DNA from: Actinomycetota bacterium
GTDB taxonomy: Bacteria; Actinomycetota; Actinomycetes; Actinomycetales; Microbacteriaceae
Assembly (NCBI GenBank): GCA_018895315.1
Contig: JAHIOK010000030.1
Span: 1 to 7,980, forward strand
Direction: 5' to 3'
Length of the DNA stretch: 7,980 bases
The notes under the pieces were generated by a model, which worked only from the letters and a program-made list of their open reading frames with translations, had not been told where the DNA came from and did no database searches. Position 1 is the first letter of the stretch; every line of letters starts with the position of its first letter. Below, one piece after another: positions 6,201 through 7,980 of this stretch. Made by a program: the position numbers and the translations under genes.

Positions 6201-7980
6201 GCCAAGGGTGAAGACGTCATTGACGCGTGACTCGTAGACCATCTCCTCGTCGAGCTCGCCCACGCGGGCGTTCTGCGATTCACCGGCGATGAACACCCCG
6301 AACAGACCTCGATCGGGGATGGTGCCTCCGCTTGTGACCGCGATGCGCTGCGCGCCGGGCCGGCCGGTGAGGGTTCCTTGGTCGCGATCCCAGACCAGTC
6401 GAGGCCGCAGTTCGGCGAACTCATCAGACGGGAATCGCCCCGCGAGCAGGTCGAGCGTCGCCTCGTACGCCGAGCGGGGGAGGGTGCGGAACGGGGCGCT
6501 GCGTCGCACGGTCTCGAACCAGCCCTCGACGTCGATCGCGCCGAGGGCGGAGGCCGCGACCGTCTGCTGAGCGAGGATGTCGAGCGGATTCTGCGGCACC
6601 GCGATCGCCTCGATCTGCCCCGCCAGCATCCGTTCGGTGACGATCGCGGTGTGCAGCACATCGCCGCGATGTTTGGGAAAGAGGGCGGCCCGACTCACTT
6701 CGCCCACCTGGTGCCCGGCGCGGCCGACCCGCTGCAGACCGGATGCCGCCGACGGCGGGGCCTCGACCTGGATCACGAGGTCGACGGCGCCCATGTCGAT
6801 GCCGAGTTCGAGGCTGCTGGTCGCGACGACGCAGCGGAGCACACCCGACTTGAGCTCTTCTTCGACGATCGCCCGCTGCTCTTTCGACACCGACCCGTGA
6901 TGGGCCTTCGCGAGCACGGGGTCTGCGCCGGCGGTGGCTCCCGCCTGCGCCATCACCGCCGCCGGAACTGTTCTATCGGGAAGATCGAGCCCGAGCCGCT
7001 CGGAGTAGATCTCGTTCAGGCGCCCGGTCAGCCGCTCGGCGAGGCGGCGCGAGTTGGAGAACACGATGGTCGAGCGGTGCGTCAGGATGCGATCGACGAT
7101 CGCCTCCTCGACGTGCGGCCACAGCGAGCCGCTCATCTCGGTGTTCTCGGACTTCTGTGGCGCGAACCACTCGCCGTCTTCGCCGGGGGAGGTGCTCGTG
7201 CTGGGTCTTGCCACATTCGGAGCACGCGAGCCCGGGGCGGGAGGCGGGTTGAGCATGTCGTCGACCGGCACCACGACCGTGAGGTCGAAGGCTTTGGTGG
7301 CGCGCGGAGCGACGATCTCGACCGGCGCGGCACCGCCCAGGAAGCGTGCGACCTCGTCGATCGGACGCACCGTGGCCGAGAGCCCGATGCGCTGGGCGGG
7401 TTTCTCGAGCAGTGCATCGAGGCGTTCGAGGCTCACCGCGAGGTGCGCGCCGCGCTTGGTCGCAGCGACCGCGTGCACTTCGTCGACGATCACGGTGTGG
7501 ATGCCGCGGAGAGTTTCGGCCGCCTGACTGGTGAGCATCAGATAGAGCGACTCGGGCGTCGTGATCAGGATGTCGGGAGGCGCCGTGACGAGCTTCCGTC
7601 GATCCGAGGATGTGGTGTCGCCCGAGCGCACCCCGACCGTCACCTCGGGAACGGCGACGCCGAGCCGTCGGGCGGATTGGGCGATCCCCACGAGAGGGGA
7701 GCGCAGGTTGCGTTCGACGTCGACCCCGAGCGCCTTCAACGGGGAGATGTACAACACTCGCGTGGGGGAGATCGGGGTCTTCGGCTGCACCTTCTCGCCG
7801 CGACCTCTGGGCTTCGTGACGGGCACGGGCGCGGCATCCTTCTCGTGGAAGACCCGGTCGATCGCCCACAGGAACGCGGAGAGGGTCTTGCCTGAGCCGG
7901 TCGGGGCCACCACGAGCGCGTGCTTTCCCGCGGAGATCGCCGCCCATGCTCCGGCTTGGGCCGTGGTGGGCGCGACGAAG
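3276..7980 (-). CDS. lhr: Lhr-type ATP-dependent superfamily 2 DNA helicase, 5' end beyond the window
   Basis: The frame is open from the right edge to a TGA at 3276-3278, showing 1567 residues. The first visible ones read FVAPTTAQAGAWAAISAGKH, the Q-motif region, so only some tens of residues are missing and the GTG at 7913 is not the real start. Motifs, numbered from the first visible codon: Walker A APTGSGKT (25-32), Ia SPLKAL (79-84), Ib TTPES (140-144), DEVH box (166-169), GLSAT (199-203), IV TIVFSNSRR (304-312), V ATSSLELGIDMG (386-397), VI QRVGRAGHQ (416-424). Then follow the Lhr winged helix (about 450-600), the DEAD/H-associated domain (about 700-890, conserved HSPYGMQVHAPWA and SPLWQQRQR) and a C-terminal region of about 650 residues. 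Characterised mycobacterial Lhr is a 3'-to-5' ssDNA translocase that unwinds RNA:DNA hybrids, and its C-terminal region resembles AlkZ-type glycosylases. At about 1600 residues it is somewhat longer than the roughly 1510 of mycobacterial Lhr. Extra length lies in Pro/Ser/Thr-rich loops at about 239-287 and 967-987. Confidence 0.95.
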   Translation of the reverse strand, partial: FVAPTTAQAGAWAAISAGKHALVVAPTGSGKTLSAFLWAIDRVFHEKDAAPVPVTKPRGRGEKVQPKTPISPTRVLYISPLKALGVDVERNLRSPLVGIAQSARRLGVAVPEVTVGVRSGDTTSSDRRKLVTAPPDILITTPESLYLMLTSQAAETLRGIHTVIVDEVHAVAATKRGAHLAVSLERLDALLEKPAQRIGLSATVRPIDEVARFLGGAAPVEIVAPRATKAFDLTVVVPVDDMLNPPPAPGSRAPNVARPSTSTSPGEDGEWFAPQKSENTEMSGSLWPHVEEAIVDRILTHRSTIVFSNSRRLAERLTGRLNEIYSERLGLDLPDRTVPAAVMAQAGATAGADPVLAKAHHGSVSKEQRAIVEEELKSGVLRCVVATSSLELGIDMGAVDLVIQVEAPPSAASGLQRVGRAGHQVGEVSRAALFPKHRGDVLHTAIVTERMLAGQIEAIAVPQNPLDILAQQTVAASALGAIDVEGWFETVRRSAPFRTLPRSAYEATLDLLAGRFPSDEFAELRPRLVWDRDQGTLTGRPGAQRIAVTSGGTIPDRGLFGVFIAGESQNARVGELDEEMVYESRVNDVFTLGTTSWRIVEITHDRVNVLPAYGQPGKMPFWHGDGIGRPAELGEALGKFSREVSTATPEKAADRLREAGLDERARSNLLAYLAEQREATGSLPTDKSLTVERSRDEVGDWRVILHSPYGMQVHAPWALAVNARIRERLGVEGSAVASDDGIIARVPDAAAEPPGAELFVFDPDELEQIVIDEVGGSALFASRFRECAARALLMPRMNPQKRSPLWQQRQRSAQLLEVAKRYPTFPIILETLREVLQDVYDLPSLLRIARNIGDRRIRLVEIITSQPSPFARDLLFGYVGAFMYEGDSPLAERRAAALSVDPALLSELLGKIEMRELLDPAIIAQFERESQRLDPTRRARGIEGVADLLRMLGPLDAAEVAARLEPTLDADPGVSTSTSTPHASVAEASAHLDALIDARRAISVSIGGARRVAGIEDAGRLRDALGAALPVGIPNAFLEPLVDPLGDLVARYARTHGPFTSDAVADRLGVGIAVARLTLQRLEAQGRITSGFFLPDPGPRVSAGTRGDDTEWCDTEVLRRLRMRSLAAIRGTVEPVAPEAFARFLPVWQHVTRPLDGIDGVVAVVDQLAGVPIPASAWESLVLPSRVSGYTPAMLDELTATGEVLWSGHGSLPGRDGWIALHPADGAALTLADPEDEIVPGSLDQRIIDALSAGGAYFAAQLRQLTDAENEQSVVDALWSLTWAGRVTNDTFAPVRTLLGGGSQAHRTARRAPRARLYRGSAIPRGSASPPPRPPALGGRWSLLPAAEPDAAIRATAAASLLLDRYGVVTRGSVQSEGLPGGFAQAYRVLAGFEEAGHCRRGYVIEKLGAAQFAASATVDRLREFSGLPDPAPLRAVTLAATDPANPYGAALGWPALDGVTHRPGRKAGGLVVLVDGALTVYLERGGKSALAFTDDEAILAAASRDLVGTSRARSLDSLTIEQVNGEFVYGTPIGRALRDAGFVESPRGLTLRRTTAGDAIREAARA
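3290..3296 (-). promoter_or_regulatory. Ribosome binding site of nei inside the lhr coding region
   Basis: On the minus strand AGAGAGG stands six bases before the GTG at 3283, a good Shine-Dalgarno spacing. It lies within the last codons of lhr. It supports the GTG as the nei start over upstream in-frame candidates, and it lets ribosomes finishing lhr re-initiate directly. Confidence 0.6.
5040..5058 (-). repeat. Hexanucleotide tandem repeat within lhr (Ser-Thr repeat)
   Basis: On the coding strand AGCACC occurs three times in a row (plus-strand GGTGCT units at 5040-5045, 5046-5051 and 5052-5057), encoding Ser-Thr-Ser-Thr-Ser-Thr. It falls in a low-complexity linker of the C-terminal region of Lhr. 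A gain or loss of one unit changes the protein by two residues without a frameshift. Confidence 0.7.

Noticed and set aside
6378..7895. 505-codon plus-strand open frame opposite the helicase core
   Set aside because: The minus strand here encodes most of the conserved helicase motifs. The plus-strand peptide is low-complexity, rich in Arg, Asp, Gly, His and Leu, and resembles no family.
7911..7913. GTG as the start of the helicase
   Set aside because: The frame continues upstream to the window edge with family-typical residues (APTTAQAGAW, AGKHAL) directly before Walker A. The true start lies beyond the window.

Overview
The window looks like chromosomal DNA of a high-GC actinobacterium, most likely Microbacteriaceae (Microbacterium or a close relative). 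The basis is the GC-rich codon use, the adjacent lhr and nei genes (the same neighbourhood as Rv3296/Rv3297 in Mycobacterium tuberculosis), and frequent GGATGC/GCATCC hexamers. The genus is inference. I see no mobile element, CRISPR array, tRNA, rRNA or phage gene.

Left part (1-2451): a small regulatory module. A secreted or surface protein begins at 168 and runs leftward out of the window. Only its signal peptide and a Thr/Ser/Pro/Ala-rich stretch are visible. Divergent from it are an OmpR/PhoB-family response regulator (359-1060) and a HAMP-type sensor histidine kinase (1057-2451), joined by an ATGA stop/start overlap. The 190-bp divergent intergenic region carries two abutting 11-bp direct repeat units (TTCGCCTG cores at 242-249 and 253-260). 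This is the architecture OmpR-family regulators bind, so the regulator probably controls itself, the divergent gene, or both.

Middle (2452-2509): a 58-bp gap between convergent genes. It holds one inverted repeat (GGATGCC/GGCATCC) that may be a weak shared terminator.

Right part (2510-7980, minus strand): a DNA-repair operon. A very long Lhr-type superfamily 2 helicase (frame runs off the right edge; 1567 residues visible) is followed by an Fpg/Nei-family DNA glycosylase. The nei GTG start lies inside the end of lhr with an 8-nt overlap, so the two are probably translationally coupled. Lhr has all the core helicase motifs plus the long actinobacterial-type C-terminal extension. Nei has the catalytic N-terminal Pro-Glu, the Lys51 loop, the helix-two-turn-helix and a four-Cys zinc finger.

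The best leads for follow-up are the helicase-glycosylase coupling, the direct-repeat operator, and the apparently over-represented GGATGC hexamer. I did not find a clearly new multi-gene system. The long plus-strand open frames opposite lhr and nei are best explained as codon-composition shadows.
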